From Paramylibacter kogurei (GTDB taxonomy: Bacteria; Pseudomonadota; Alphaproteobacteria; Rhodobacterales; Rhodobacteraceae): 64,000 nucleotides of DNA. A program made the position numbers and the translations under genes. Shown one piece after another: positions 52,015 through 62,563 of the stretch (positions within the stretch are counted from its first letter, which is position 1; each line of letters opens with the position of its first letter). The notes below the pieces were generated by a model. It searched no databases, was not told the origin of the DNA, and saw only the letters and a list, made by a program, of their open reading frames with translations. The stretch is from positions 310,001 through 374,000 of the forward strand of contig NZ_MDGM01000012.1 in the NCBI RefSeq assembly GCF_002742285.1. Reading direction: 5' to 3'.

Positions 52015-52365
52015 ATGAAGAATTTCCTCTATCTGTTATGCTGTGCATTGGTCGTTGGTATGGCCTATTGGGCCTATACCGAAAATTATCGCACGCAGGC
52101 GACGGCAAAACGTGTGCAAAAGCTGCAACAAGAAATTGCATCTGAACGCGAAGCGATTTCGGTGCTCAAGGCCGAGTGGGCATATTTAAACCGCCCCGAA
52201 CGATTGCGTGAATTGGCGGATTTGAACTTTGAAACATTGGGTTTGATCCCGCTGTCATCACAACATTTTGGCGATACAAATTTGGTGGCCTTCCCGCCGC
52301 GCCCAACAAATTTGGAAATCGTAAACGAGCCGATTGCTGTTCAAAACTCAGAAGGGGTTGAATGA
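52015..52365 (+). CDS. ftsL: cell-division protein FtsL
   Basis: A 116-residue bitopic protein: a short cytoplasmic start, one transmembrane helix (about 3-20), then a coiled coil (TAKRVQKLQQEIASEREAISVLKAEWAYLNRP) and the RPERLRELADLNFETLGL motif typical of alphaproteobacterial FtsL. It forms the FtsQLB complex that activates FtsWI. The start at 52015 is one base after the rsmH stop. Confidence 0.9.
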   Translation: MKNFLYLLCCALVVGMAYWAYTENYRTQATAKRVQKLQQEIASEREAISVLKAEWAYLNRPERLRELADLNFETLGLIPLSSQHFGDTNLVAFPPRPTNLEIVNEPIAVQNSEGVE

Positions 52366-52366
52366 T

Positions 52367-54154
52367 ATGAACCGCACCCCATTGCGCCCATTAGCATCTG
52401 TTATTTCCGCACGTTCCAAGGGTGAAAACCCTGATCGGATCGAGGCACGCGAACGTGCCAAGCGAAACCAAGCAATGATGACCCGCCAACGCAAACGCGC
52501 CGAAAACCGTTTGATGATCATGGGGGTTGCGTTCTTTTTTGCATTTGGTGCGATTGGGGCACGTATGGGGATGTTGGCGGCAACCGAACCTGCCGAACCC
52601 AATGCGATTGCATCCACCAGTCAGATTTTGAACCAACGCGCCGATATTGTTGATCGCAACGGTACGGTCTTGGCAACCAACCTGACGACGCAATCGCTCT
52701 ATGCACAGCCACCATTGATGATTAACCCTGCCAAGGCGGCCAAAGATTTGATGAAAATCTTTCCTGATCTTGATGAAAAACGTCTGACGCGTGATTTCAC
52801 CAGTGGAAAACGCAAATTTTTATGGGTGAAACGCAAAATCAGCCCCGAACAACGCCAAGCGGTGCATGATTTGGGTGAACCCGGCCTGTTGTTTGGGCCG
52901 CGCGAAATGCGGCTTTATCCAAATGGGAATTTGGCAGCGCATATCTTGGGCGGTGCTGGATTTGGTAAAGAGGGTGTTCAAGCCGCAGAAATCGTCGGCG
53001 TTGCTGGCATTGAAAAATACCACGACAAATTGTTGCGCGATCCTGCGATGAATGGCGCACCACTGGAACTGTCAATTGATCTGACCGCCCAAGCAACCAC
53101 GCGCCGCGTCTTAAACGGTGGAATGAAAATTATGGGTGCCAAGGGTGCATCGGCGGTGTTGATGGAGGTGAACACCGGCGAAATCGTTTCTATGGTGTCA
53201 TTGCCCGATTTTGATCCCAATGATCGCCCAAACCCCTTGGTCGAAGGTGATCCATCCGACAGTCCGTTGTTCAATCGTGCGGCCCAAGGTTTGTATGAGC
53301 TTGGCTCAACCTTCAAATTATTCGCCGCTGCAACGCATCTGGAAAAAGGCTTGGCCACACCAGATACATTGATTAATACCGAAAGCCCGATGCGCGTTGG
53401 CAAATTCAAAATCCGCGATTTTCATAATTACGGCAAAACGCTGAGCCTGACCGATGTTATGGTGAAATCATCCAACGTTGGCACCGCGCGCATGGCGCTG
53501 GAGGCAGGCGCAGGTGCACAACAACAAATGTTGTCTGATCTTGGGTTTTTTGAACCAGTTGATGTTGAATTGGGTTCTGCCACACAAACCAAACCGATCT
53601 TGCCAAAACGCTGGTCGGATATTTCAACCATGACCATTTCATATGGTCACGGGATTGCGGCAACGCCATTACATCTCGCGACAGCCTATGCCACGATTAC
53701 GAACGGTGGTTATCGTGTGAAACCAACTTTGATCAAACAACGCGGCATTGCCAAAGACCGCCCACAGGTGATTTCTGAAAAAACATCGGCACAGCTTCGC
53801 TATATGTTGCGCCAAGTGGTTGCCAAAGGCACGGCAAGCTTGGGCGAGGTTGAAGGATACGAAGTTGCTGGTAAAACCGGCACAGCGGATAAACCCAAAC
53901 CATCGGGTGGGTATTACGAGGATCGCGTGATTGCGACATTCGCAACGGTATTCCCTGCGAGTAATCCAAAATATGTGTTGATCCTAAGCCTTGATGAACC
54001 AGAGGTTTTCGTTCACGGTGAAAAACGCCGCACCGCAGGGTGGACAGCGGTGCCCGTTGCCGCCGAACTTATTTCACGCGTGGCACCCGTGTTGGATTTG
54101 CGACCAGCAGTTGCAGCCATCGATCAGATAACATACACGTCCGCTGGTAACTGA
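52367..54154 (+). CDS. ftsI: septal peptidoglycan transpeptidase FtsI (PBP3)
   Basis: A 595-residue class B penicillin-binding protein. One transmembrane helix (about 48-68) precedes the pedestal and transpeptidase domain with SxxK at ELGSTFKLFAA, SxN at VKSSNVGTA and KTG at VAGKTGTADKP. A basic cytoplasmic start (RERAKRNQAMMTRQRKRAE) precedes the helix. It cross-links septal wall with FtsW. ATG one base after the ftsL stop. Confidence 0.96.
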   Translation: MNRTPLRPLASVISARSKGENPDRIEARERAKRNQAMMTRQRKRAENRLMIMGVAFFFAFGAIGARMGMLAATEPAEPNAIASTSQILNQRADIVDRNGTVLATNLTTQSLYAQPPLMINPAKAAKDLMKIFPDLDEKRLTRDFTSGKRKFLWVKRKISPEQRQAVHDLGEPGLLFGPREMRLYPNGNLAAHILGGAGFGKEGVQAAEIVGVAGIEKYHDKLLRDPAMNGAPLELSIDLTAQATTRRVLNGGMKIMGAKGASAVLMEVNTGEIVSMVSLPDFDPNDRPNPLVEGDPSDSPLFNRAAQGLYELGSTFKLFAAATHLEKGLATPDTLINTESPMRVGKFKIRDFHNYGKTLSLTDVMVKSSNVGTARMALEAGAGAQQQMLSDLGFFEPVDVELGSATQTKPILPKRWSDISTMTISYGHGIAATPLHLATAYATITNGGYRVKPTLIKQRGIAKDRPQVISEKTSAQLRYMLRQVVAKGTASLGEVEGYEVAGKTGTADKPKPSGGYYEDRVIATFATVFPASNPKYVLILSLDEPEVFVHGEKRRTAGWTAVPVAAELISRVAPVLDLRPAVAAIDQITYTSAGN

Positions 54155-54177
54155 TCGACAGAGTCAAAGGCATATAA

Positions 54178-55677
54178 ATGGCAAACGCGAAACCTGCTGG
54201 TAAATCTCTTTTGGAAATGGGGCTTACGGCCAACGCAGGGATGGTGGATGCCGATCCGCAAATTCTCGGTATTTGTGTCGACAGCCGCAAAACAAATGCG
54301 GGTGATTTGTTTGTCGCGATGTGTGGGGTCAACGGGCATGGGGGCGAATTTATCCAATACGCATTGCGCATGGATGCAGCGGCCGTGTTAACCGATGCGG
54401 CGGGGCTTGAAATTGCCAAACGCAATGTGGCCAAGCTGGACGTCCCATTCATCATATCCGATGATCCGCGTCTTGATCTGGCGCATGCTGCGGCGCGGTT
54501 TTATGCCAAACAGCCCGCCACCATGACAGCGGTCACGGGCACAAACGGCAAAACATCTGTGGCCAATTTCACCCGTCAAATCTGGGAAAACCTTGGCAAA
54601 CAAGCAACCAATTTTGGCACTGCTGGGGTCGAGGGCGCGTATACTGCTCCGCTCAGCCATACAACGCCAGAACCCGTAACTTTGCACAAATTGCTGGCCG
54701 AATTATCCGATGCGGGCATCACCCATGCATCGATGGAGGCATCATCGCATGGGCTTGATCAACGCCGTCTTGATGGCGTGTATCTGACGGCGGCAGGATT
54801 TACCAATTTCACCCAAGACCATTTGGATTATCACGAAACGTTCGAGGCGTATTTTGATGCCAAAGCAGGGTTATTTACCCGCGTCCTTCCGCCCGAAGGG
54901 TCAGCAGTGATCAATATGGATGATCCACGTGGCGTGGATATCAAATCGCTGGCCGAGGCACGCGGCCAAGATGTGATCACCATCGGGTCAAACGATTGCG
55001 ATATTACAATATTAAACAGCCGCTTTGACGCAACCGGCCAAGATGTGCGATTTTCATGGCGCGGCGATGTGCGCACGGTGCGTCTTTCTTTGATCGGCGG
55101 GTTTCAGGCGCAAAATGTGATGATGGCGGCAGGGCTTGTGATTGCCAGTGGTGAACAGGCCAAGGATGTGTTTGATACACTTGCCGAAATGCGCACCGTT
55201 TCTGGGCGTATGGAATTGGCGGCAACACGTCAAAACGGTGCACCTGTTTTTGTTGACTATGCCCATACACCAGATGCGGTTGAAACCGCGTTACGCGCGA
55301 TGCGCCCCCATATCATGGGGCGGTTGATCGTGGTGTTGGGTGCAGGCGGTGATCGCGATACGTCCAAGCGTAAATTGATGGGTGCGGCTGCGGCAGAAAA
55401 TGCCGATGTGGTGTTTGTAACGGACGACAATCCACGTAGCGAAGACCCAGCCAGCATTCGTGAAATGGTGATGCAAGGATGTCCTGATGCCAATAATGTT
55501 GGCGATCGTGCTCAGGCAATTTTGCGTGGCATCGATGCGTTGCAACCGGGTGATGCATTGTTGATCGCGGGCAAGGGGCATGAAACCGGGCAAACCATTG
55601 GCAATGATGTATTGCCGTTTAACGATGTGGAACAGGCCAGCGTTGCTGTTGCTGCTTTGGATGGAATGGGTGCGTAA
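54178..55677 (+). CDS. murE: UDP-MurNAc-tripeptide synthetase MurE
   Basis: A 499-residue Mur ligase that adds the third residue. P-loop TGTNGKTSVANFTRQI, and the TDDNPRSEDP motif predicts meso-diaminopimelate specificity (DNPR). The FVDYAHTPDAVETALRAM region is also typical. Its TAA overlaps the murF ATG. Confidence 0.96.
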   Translation: MANAKPAGKSLLEMGLTANAGMVDADPQILGICVDSRKTNAGDLFVAMCGVNGHGGEFIQYALRMDAAAVLTDAAGLEIAKRNVAKLDVPFIISDDPRLDLAHAAARFYAKQPATMTAVTGTNGKTSVANFTRQIWENLGKQATNFGTAGVEGAYTAPLSHTTPEPVTLHKLLAELSDAGITHASMEASSHGLDQRRLDGVYLTAAGFTNFTQDHLDYHETFEAYFDAKAGLFTRVLPPEGSAVINMDDPRGVDIKSLAEARGQDVITIGSNDCDITILNSRFDATGQDVRFSWRGDVRTVRLSLIGGFQAQNVMMAAGLVIASGEQAKDVFDTLAEMRTVSGRMELAATRQNGAPVFVDYAHTPDAVETALRAMRPHIMGRLIVVLGAGGDRDTSKRKLMGAAAAENADVVFVTDDNPRSEDPASIREMVMQGCPDANNVGDRAQAILRGIDALQPGDALLIAGKGHETGQTIGNDVLPFNDVEQASVAVAALDGMGA

Positions 55678-57092
55678 TGGAATTGTGGAATTCAAAAGAT
55701 GCGGTTTTGGCAACAGGTGGTCGATCGACCACTGATTGGGTTGCCAACGGATTGTCGATTGATACGCGCGAAATCGAACAGGGTGATATTTTTGTTGCAC
55801 TGAAAGATCAGCGCGATGGGCATGATTTTGTTGCACAAGCGCTCGAAAAAGGTGCCGCCGCTGCATTGGTTTCACGCATCCCCGATGGCGTTTCCCCAAA
55901 TGCACCGCTGTTGATCGTTGATGATGTATTATCAGCGTTGGAAGACATGGCGCGATTTGCACGCAAACGCACATCTGCCAAAGTGATTGGCGTGACAGGG
56001 TCCGTTGGTAAAACAGGAACCAAGGAAATGCTACGCACCGCTTTGATGGGACAAGGTCGTGTGCACGCTGCAGAACGCAGTTTTAACAACCATTGGGGTG
56101 TGCCCCTAACGTTGGCGCGGATGCCTGAAAACACCGATTTTGCCGTGATTGAAATTGGTATGAACCATCCAAATGAAATCACACCACTGGCGCGTATGGC
56201 CGATCTGGATGTGGCGATTGTGACCACAGTGGCGGCGGTGCATATGGCGGCGTTCAAAGACGTGGATGAAATCGCCCATGCCAAGGCTGAAATCTTTGAT
56301 GGGTTGCGCAAGGGTGGCGCGGCCATCATTAATATCGACATCCCCACCACAAAAATTTTACAAGATGGCGCGGTAAATGCGGGTGCAAACCTGATCGGAT
56401 TTGGCCAAACCGCGGGCGCAGATTACCAGTTGCAAGATGCAATTATCGGCAACGATACCACCAATGTCACCGCCACGGCATTTGGTGATCCGATCATGTT
56501 TAAACTTTCTGCCCCTGGCAAACATCTGGCGATGAATGCATTGGCGGTTCTTGCTGCTGCGGTGGGTGCGGGTGGCGATCTGGCGATGTCGATGCTGGCA
56601 TTGCAAGAATTCACAGCACCCAGCGGACGCGGAGCCCGCCAAACGATTGAACTGGCCAATATTGACGGTGCATCGCTGGAATTAATTGACGAAAGTTATA
56701 ACGCCAACCCCACGTCGATGGGGGCATCGCTGGATGTGCTGGCGGCCTCGCAACCCGTTGATAACGTTGGGCGTATTCGCAAGGGACGCCGCATTGCGTT
56801 TCTGGGTGATATGCTGGAGCTGGGGCCAAAAGAACATGAAATGCATGCGGAATTGGCGCAACATGATGCGATCGCACAGGTTGATATCATCCACACGGCG
56901 GGTGCATTGATGCAATCGCTGCATGATGCATTGCCCGTTGAAAAACGCGGCACGTGGTTTGCAGATGCGCAACAAATGGCGGACAAAGTACATCAATTGC
57001 TGGACGCGGGTGATGTGGTTATGGTCAAAGGCTCGTTAGGGTCGCGGCTGGCGTTGGTGGTGAAATCCATCCAAAAGCTACAGTATAAATAG
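55677..57092 (+). CDS. murF: UDP-MurNAc-pentapeptide synthetase MurF
   Basis: A 471-residue ligase adding D-Ala-D-Ala. P-loop GVTGSVGKTGTKEMLRTA; N-terminal SIDTREIEQGDIFVALKD; NHWGVPLTLARMP and ELIDESYNANPTSM are family motifs. Coupled to murE by TAATG; mraY follows nine bases later. Confidence 0.96.
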   Translation: MELWNSKDAVLATGGRSTTDWVANGLSIDTREIEQGDIFVALKDQRDGHDFVAQALEKGAAAALVSRIPDGVSPNAPLLIVDDVLSALEDMARFARKRTSAKVIGVTGSVGKTGTKEMLRTALMGQGRVHAAERSFNNHWGVPLTLARMPENTDFAVIEIGMNHPNEITPLARMADLDVAIVTTVAAVHMAAFKDVDEIAHAKAEIFDGLRKGGAAIINIDIPTTKILQDGAVNAGANLIGFGQTAGADYQLQDAIIGNDTTNVTATAFGDPIMFKLSAPGKHLAMNALAVLAAAVGAGGDLAMSMLALQEFTAPSGRGARQTIELANIDGASLELIDESYNANPTSMGASLDVLAASQPVDNVGRIRKGRRIAFLGDMLELGPKEHEMHAELAQHDAIAQVDIIHTAGALMQSLHDALPVEKRGTWFADAQQMADKVHQLLDAGDVVMVKGSLGSRLALVVKSIQKLQYK

Positions 57093-57101
57093 GGGACACC
57101 G

Positions 57102-58187
57102 ATGTTTTATTTTCTGAGTGAGCTGTCTGACGGCGGGGATATATTCAATATCTTTCGATATATCACCTTTCGCGCAGGTGCTGCATTTTTCACAGCCTTG
57201 TTCCTAAGCTTTATTTTTGGTCGCCCGCTGATCAATTTTTTGAAACGCAAACAGAAAAAAGGCCAACCCATTCGCGATGATGGCCCCGAAAGCCATATCA
57301 TCCAAAAGGCAGGCACGCCCACCATGGGTGGTGTGCTGATTTTGGGCACGCTGATTATTTCAACGCTTCTCTGGGCGCGGTCCGACAATGGGTTTGTCTG
57401 GCTGGTTTTGATGGTGACGGTTGGTTTTGGTTTGATCGGATTTGTTGATGATTACCTGAAGGTGACAAAGCAAACCGTTGCTGGGTTTTCGTCCAAGGCA
57501 CGTATGGGCATTGGCTTGGTGATTGCATTGATCGCGGGGTATTGGGCCACGCAATTGCATCCTGCGGAATTGACAAATCAACTCGCACTGCCTGTATTCA
57601 AGGATACATTGATTAACCTTGGGTTCTTGTTTGTTCCCTTTGCGATGATCGTCATTGTGGGTGCTGCCAATGCCGTGAACCTGACCGATGGGTTGGATGG
57701 TTTGGCGATTATGCCTGTGATTATTGCGGGTGGTACGCTTGGTGCGATTTCATATGTGGTGGGACGGACCGACTTTACCGAATATTTGGATGTGCATTAC
57801 GTGGCCGGTACGGGTGAATTGTTGGTCTTTACATCGGCGCTCATCGGCGCTGGGCTTGGGTTTTTATGGTATAATGCACCACCCGCCGCGGTGTTTATGG
57901 GCGATACAGGTTCGTTGGCCTTGGGCGGTGCACTTGGGGCAATCGCGGTTTCCACCAAACACGAATTGGTGTTGGCCATTGTCGGTGGCCTGTTCGTGGT
58001 CGAAGCATTGTCGGTGATTATCCAAGTTCTTTATTTCAAACGCACAGGTCGTCGTGTTTTCTTGATGGCGCCCATTCACCATCACTTTGAAAAAAAGGGC
58101 TGGCATGAATCGCAAATCGTTATCCGTTTCTGGATTATCGCGCTGATCTTAGCGTTGATCGGTCTGGCAACGTTGAAGCTGCGTTAA
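57102..58187 (+). CDS. mraY: phospho-MurNAc-pentapeptide translocase MraY
   Basis: A 361-residue integral membrane enzyme making lipid I at the inner face of the membrane, with about ten helices. Signatures: [31 protein letters not shown] (catalytic Asp pair), [13 protein letters not shown] and the [16 protein letters not shown] loop. It overlaps murD by one base (TAATG). Confidence 0.96.
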   Translation: MFYFLSELSDGGDIFNIFRYITFRAGAAFFTALFLSFIFGRPLINFLKRKQKKGQPIRDDGPESHIIQKAGTPTMGGVLILGTLIISTLLWARSDNGFVWLVLMVTVGFGLIGFVDDYLKVTKQTVAGFSSKARMGIGLVIALIAGYWATQLHPAELTNQLALPVFKDTLINLGFLFVPFAMIVIVGAANAVNLTDGLDGLAIMPVIIAGGTLGAISYVVGRTDFTEYLDVHYVAGTGELLVFTSALIGAGLGFLWYNAPPAAVFMGDTGSLALGGALGAIAVSTKHELVLAIVGGLFVVEALSVIIQVLYFKRTGRRVFLMAPIHHHFEKKGWHESQIVIRFWIIALILALIGLATLKLR

Positions 58188-59590
58188 TGATCCCCGTTCG
58201 TGGATATCGCGATGCACAGGTTGCCGTGCTGGGCCTTGGGCGATCTGGCCTCACGGCGGCGCTGGCGCTGCGGGCGGGTGGTGCCATTCCTGTTGTCTGG
58301 GATGATAACGAGGCCGCGCGCCAAAAGGCTTTGGATGAAGGCATCGAAGTTGCCGATCTAACCAAAGATAAATCATGGGAAGATGTGGTGAGTTTGATCG
58401 TATCGCCCGGCATTCCACATCTTTATCCAACGCCCCATCCGATTGTGCAAAAGGCGTGGTCGCATGGTGTGGTTGTGGATAACGATATCGGATTGTTTTT
58501 CCGATCTTATGCCACGCAAGATTGGGAAAAATTTGACACTATCCCCAAGGTGATTTGTGTCACAGGGTCGAATGGAAAATCCACAACCACCGCGTTAATC
58601 CAACACATCCTGAACGCCGCTGGGCGCAATGCCACGATGGCGGGTAATATCGGGCGCGGTGTGCTTGATCTACCACCGGCGCGCGATGGCGATGTGGTGG
58701 TGTTGGAATTGTCATCATATCAAACGGATCTGGCGCGCGCACTTGCGCCTGATGTTGCTGTGTTTATGAACCTATCCCCTGATCATTTGGATCGTCACAA
58801 CGGCATGGGCGGTTATTTCGCGGCCAAACGACGTTTGTTTATCGAGGGCGGCCCAGACAAGGCCATCATCGGCGTGGATGAACCAGAGGGGCGTTTTTTA
58901 GCCAACCAAATTCGCCAAGATAAAACGGGTGATCCCGTGATCGCCATTTCATCTGGGCAAAAGTTGCAAGGCCAAGGTTGGTCCGTATTTGCCCGCAAGG
59001 GGTTCTTGGCGGAATGGCGCAAAAACCGACAGGTCGCATCGATTGATCTGCGCGATATTGTTGGTCTGCCCGGTGCGCATAACCACCAAAATGCCTGTGC
59101 CGCCTATGCTGCATGTCGCAGCTTGAACATCCCACCCAAGGTGATTGAAGCCGCTTTAAAAACCTATCCAGGTCTGCCGCATCGCTGTCAGGTTCTTGGC
59201 AAAGGCAAGGATGTGCTTTTTGTCAATGACAGTAAGGCAACCAACATCGATGCCGCCGAACAGGCGCTGAAGGCATTTAAAAACATCCGCTGGATTGTCG
59301 GCGGTCAGGCGAAAGAGGGTGGTATTACCGCGCTTGCGCCGCTGTTTGATCGTGTCAAAAAGGCCTATTTGATTGGCGAGGCAACAACAGATTTCGCCAG
59401 CCAATTGGGAACCACACCACAATCACAATGCGAAACCATCGAACGCGCGGTCGCCGCGGCGGTGGCGGATGCCGATGCGGGTGATGTGATACTGCTTGCT
59501 CCTGCCTGTGCCAGTTTTGATCAATACCCCAATTTTGAAAAACGCGGTGATGCATTTATTGCGGCGGTCACCCCGCATTTGGATGGCTGA
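58187..59590 (+). CDS. murD: UDP-MurNAc-L-Ala-D-Glu ligase MurD
   Basis: A 467-residue ligase adding D-Glu. P-loop [49 protein letters not shown] and the C-terminal [19 protein letters not shown] motif. Its stop overlaps the start of a methyltransferase gene by eight bases. Confidence 0.96.
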   Translation: MIPVRGYRDAQVAVLGLGRSGLTAALALRAGGAIPVVWDDNEAARQKALDEGIEVADLTKDKSWEDVVSLIVSPGIPHLYPTPHPIVQKAWSHGVVVDNDIGLFFRSYATQDWEKFDTIPKVICVTGSNGKSTTTALIQHILNAAGRNATMAGNIGRGVLDLPPARDGDVVVLELSSYQTDLARALAPDVAVFMNLSPDHLDRHNGMGGYFAAKRRLFIEGGPDKAIIGVDEPEGRFLANQIRQDKTGDPVIAISSGQKLQGQGWSVFARKGFLAEWRKNRQVASIDLRDIVGLPGAHNHQNACAAYAACRSLNIPPKVIEAALKTYPGLPHRCQVLGKGKDVLFVNDSKATNIDAAEQALKAFKNIRWIVGGQAKEGGITALAPLFDRVKKAYLIGEATTDFASQLGTTPQSQCETIERAVAAAVADADAGDVILLAPACASFDQYPNFEKRGDAFIAAVTPHLDG

Positions 59591-60188
59591 TCCGTACGAG
59601 GATACCCAAAAACTATACCGCCGCGCGGCGATGGAATATGATGCAGGGCGCAACAAATCCTTGTTTGAAAAAGCGGTGTTGGATGCGCTGTTGGCGCGCT
59701 GTCCTGACAATCCGCATATTTTGTATCTGGGCAGTGGAGCAGGCGAACCTGTGGCGGCATATTTGATTGCACAGGGTGCACGGATCACGGGCGTTGATTT
59801 CGCCCCTGAAATGGTTGCAATCACCCAAAGTCGATTTCCGGATCATACATGGATCACATCGGACATGCGCGATTTTGCGAGTGATGAAAAGTATGATGCA
59901 ATCATATGTTGGTCTGGTCTGTTTCATCTGACAGGTGTCGATCAAATCGCCATGTTCCCAAAATTTGCAACTTGGCTGGAACCAAATGGTGCAATCCTCG
60001 TCGCCACGGGTCATCAAGATGGCGAAGTTTATGGAACCGTTGCCAATACCCCCGTGTATCACGCAAGCCTTGCCCCCGATCATTATCGCCAGCTATTAGT
60101 CGAAAACGGGTTTTCAAATATCCAATTCACCGCCCAAGATCCCGATTGCGCAGGGTTTTCCCATTGGTTGGCAATGCTTGGGTCATAA
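59583..60188 (+). CDS. class I SAM-dependent methyltransferase inside the dcw cluster
   Basis: A 201-residue methyltransferase with motif [18 protein letters not shown], an acidic residue after [11 protein letters not shown], and motif [12 protein letters not shown]. Small-molecule type (UbiE/ubiquinone-like fold); substrate unknown. It starts eight bases inside the murD end and stands between murD and ftsW, where most Rhodobacterales have no such gene. Codon use looks like its neighbours. Confidence 0.85.
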   Translation: MADPYEDTQKLYRRAAMEYDAGRNKSLFEKAVLDALLARCPDNPHILYLGSGAGEPVAAYLIAQGARITGVDFAPEMVAITQSRFPDHTWITSDMRDFASDEKYDAIICWSGLFHLTGVDQIAMFPKFATWLEPNGAILVATGHQDGEVYGTVANTPVYHASLAPDHYRQLLVENGFSNIQFTAQDPDCAGFSHWLAMLGS

Positions 60189-60297
60189 TGCTGGAACTGT
60201 AAGATTTTTCGTGTATAGTTACCCCATAACAAAAAGCTGACCCAAAAAATGAGGCAGCATCAGGCAGTAAATCAGATATGAAGGCAGGCAGGCTCTC
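60189..60297 (+). promoter_or_regulatory. possible internal promoter before ftsW
   Basis: The 109-bp gap is the longest within the cluster. TATAGT (about 60217) preceded by CTGGAA at 17 bases could be a weak sigma-70 promoter for ftsW-murG-murC. No frame or hairpin is seen. Confidence 0.3.
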
Positions 60298-61458
60298 ATG
60301 ACAGATATGGTATTTGGTACGGTTGCATCGCAGCCGGGTGATCCGATTCTTCCACGTTGGTGGCGCAGTTTGGATCGCTGGTCACTTTTCGCAGTGGTGA
60401 TTTTGTTTTGTGTCGGGATATTGCTTGGCCTCGCAGCATCGGTGCCATTGGCAGAGCGAAACGGGTTAACCCCGTTTTATTACGTTTATAAACAAGTGTT
60501 TTTTGGTGGCGTTGCGCTCACGGCGATGATTGTCACCTCGATGATGTCACCACGCACCATTCGCCGATTAGGCGTGTTTGGCTTTGCCATTGGATTTATC
60601 GCTATCTTATTGCTACCTGTTTTGGGCACTGATTTTGGCAAAGGTGCAACACGGTGGTATTCGCTGGGCTTCACATCATTGCAACCATCCGAATTTTTGA
60701 AACCTTGTTTTGTGGTGTTTTGCGCTTGGTTGATGGCCGCATCTTTTGATGTGGGTGGCCCACCCGGTAAACGCTGGTCGTTTATTGTGGCCATTGTTGT
60801 AACATTCATTTTGGCAATGCAGCCTGATTTTGGACAAGCATCATTGGTTTTGGCCGCATGGGGTTTGATGTATTTCGTGGCGGGTGCGCCCGTGATTTTA
60901 TTGATACTGATGGCGCTGGGCGTGTCAGGGTTTGGCTATCTTGCGTATCATAATTCTGAACACTTTGCGCGGCGCATTGATGGGTTTTTAAACCCAGAGG
61001 TCGATCCGCGGACACAGCTTGGCTATGCCACCAACGCCATCCAAGAGGGCGGATTTTTTGGTGTGGGTGTCGGTGAAGGCACGGTGAAATGGTCACTACC
61101 AGATGCGCATACCGATTTCATCATCGCCGTCGCTGCCGAAGAATACGGGCTGGTCATGGTATTATTCATCATCGCGCTATTCATGGCGCTGACCGTGCGA
61201 TCATTGTTTCGCCTGATGAATGAACGCGATGTGTTTATTCGCCTTGCGGGCACTGGGCTGGTTGCATTGTTTGGCATGCAAGCCTTGATCAATATGGGCG
61301 TTGCGGTGCGGTTACTTCCTGCCAAGGGCATGACGCTCCCGTTCATCAGCTATGGTGGTTCATCGCTTGTGGCGGGGGGCATAGCACTTGGTATGTTGCT
61401 CGCATTTACACGTAGCCGCCCACAGGGTGACATGTCTGACGCGCTTCGCAACGGTTAG
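60298..61458 (+). CDS. ftsW: septal peptidoglycan polymerase FtsW
   Basis: A 386-residue SEDS polymerase with ten helices that polymerises lipid II with FtsI. Signatures: GTDFGKGATRWYSLG with the following QPSEFLKP, QPDFGQASLVLAAWG (catalytic Asp region), AAEEYGLVMVLF and LPFISYGGSSLVAGG. The start has GGCAGG upstream. Confidence 0.96.
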   Translation: MTDMVFGTVASQPGDPILPRWWRSLDRWSLFAVVILFCVGILLGLAASVPLAERNGLTPFYYVYKQVFFGGVALTAMIVTSMMSPRTIRRLGVFGFAIGFIAILLLPVLGTDFGKGATRWYSLGFTSLQPSEFLKPCFVVFCAWLMAASFDVGGPPGKRWSFIVAIVVTFILAMQPDFGQASLVLAAWGLMYFVAGAPVILLILMALGVSGFGYLAYHNSEHFARRIDGFLNPEVDPRTQLGYATNAIQEGGFFGVGVGEGTVKWSLPDAHTDFIIAVAAEEYGLVMVLFIIALFMALTVRSLFRLMNERDVFIRLAGTGLVALFGMQALINMGVAVRLLPAKGMTLPFISYGGSSLVAGGIALGMLLAFTRSRPQGDMSDALRNG

Positions 61459-61467
61459 GGTTTTATC

Positions 61468-62559
61468 ATGGTGCAACCTTTATTAACGATTGCTGCGGGT
61501 GGCACAGGCGGGCATATGTTCCCCGCCCAAGCGCTCGCCGAAGAAATGTTAAACCGTGGCTGGCGGGTGAAATTATCCACCGACCCACGCGGCGCACGCT
61601 ACACGGGCGGTTTCCCCGATGCGGTTGAAATTGAGGTCGTGCAATCAGGCACATTTGCACGTGGTGGATTGCTGGCAAAACTCTCTGTGCCGTTTCAACT
61701 TTTATCGGGCGCGATGGCCGCGAAAAAATCCATGCGATCAGATCGCCCCGATGTGGTTGCGGGTTTTGGTGGATATCCTGCCATCCCCGCAATGGTTGCC
61801 GCGGGTTGGTTGAAAATCCCACGCATTATCCATGAACAAAACGGTGTTTTGGGGCGCGTGAATAAAAAATTCGCAAAATCTGTGAATGTGGTTGCCTGTT
61901 CGATTTGGCCGACAATCCTGCCCACGGGAACCAATGCTGTGCATGTCGGCAACCCTGTGCGCGGTGTTGTGCGTGAACGCGCAGGGGCAAATTACATAAG
62001 CCCTGGTGATTGGCCGATGAGCGTTCTGGCCATTGGCGGATCACAGGGTGCGCGGATATTGTCACAAACCATGCCAGCGGCGGTCGCCTTGTTGCCCAAT
62101 GATTTGCGCGGGCATTTGCGTATCGCACAACAGGCCCGCGAAGAAGACGTTGATGCCACCACCACAGCCTATGCCGATGCAGGTGTGATGGCCGAAGTAT
62201 CCCCATTTTTCGACGATATCCCCGAACGTATTGCAGAGGCACAGTTGATCGTATCGCGTGCGGGTGCATCATCCGTTGCCGATATTTCCGTGATTGGTCG
62301 CCCATCTATTTTGATCCCGCTGGCCATCGCAATGGACGATCATCAGACCGCCAATGCCCGTGGTTTATCAGGGGTGGATGCGGCAATTTTGATCCCTGAA
62401 AATGAATTGACCCCTGAAACACTGGCAAATTGCATCAAATCGGTTTTACAAGAACCAAAAGGTGCGGAAAAAATGGCGGCGGCAGCTTTGAATGCTGGCA
62501 AGCCTGACGCAGCAACAGAATTGGCCGATCTCGTGCAAAACTTGGCCCACAAAGGATAG
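61468..62559 (+). CDS. murG: lipid II synthase MurG
   Basis: A 363-residue GT-B glycosyltransferase adding GlcNAc to lipid I. N-terminal [51 protein letters not shown], and UDP-GlcNAc site [16 protein letters not shown]. Nine bases after ftsW. Confidence 0.96.
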   Translation: MVQPLLTIAAGGTGGHMFPAQALAEEMLNRGWRVKLSTDPRGARYTGGFPDAVEIEVVQSGTFARGGLLAKLSVPFQLLSGAMAAKKSMRSDRPDVVAGFGGYPAIPAMVAAGWLKIPRIIHEQNGVLGRVNKKFAKSVNVVACSIWPTILPTGTNAVHVGNPVRGVVRERAGANYISPGDWPMSVLAIGGSQGARILSQTMPAAVALLPNDLRGHLRIAQQAREEDVDATTTAYADAGVMAEVSPFFDDIPERIAEAQLIVSRAGASSVADISVIGRPSILIPLAIAMDDHQTANARGLSGVDAAILIPENELTPETLANCIKSVLQEPKGAEKMAAAALNAGKPDAATELADLVQNLAHKG

Positions 62560-62563
62560 TATC

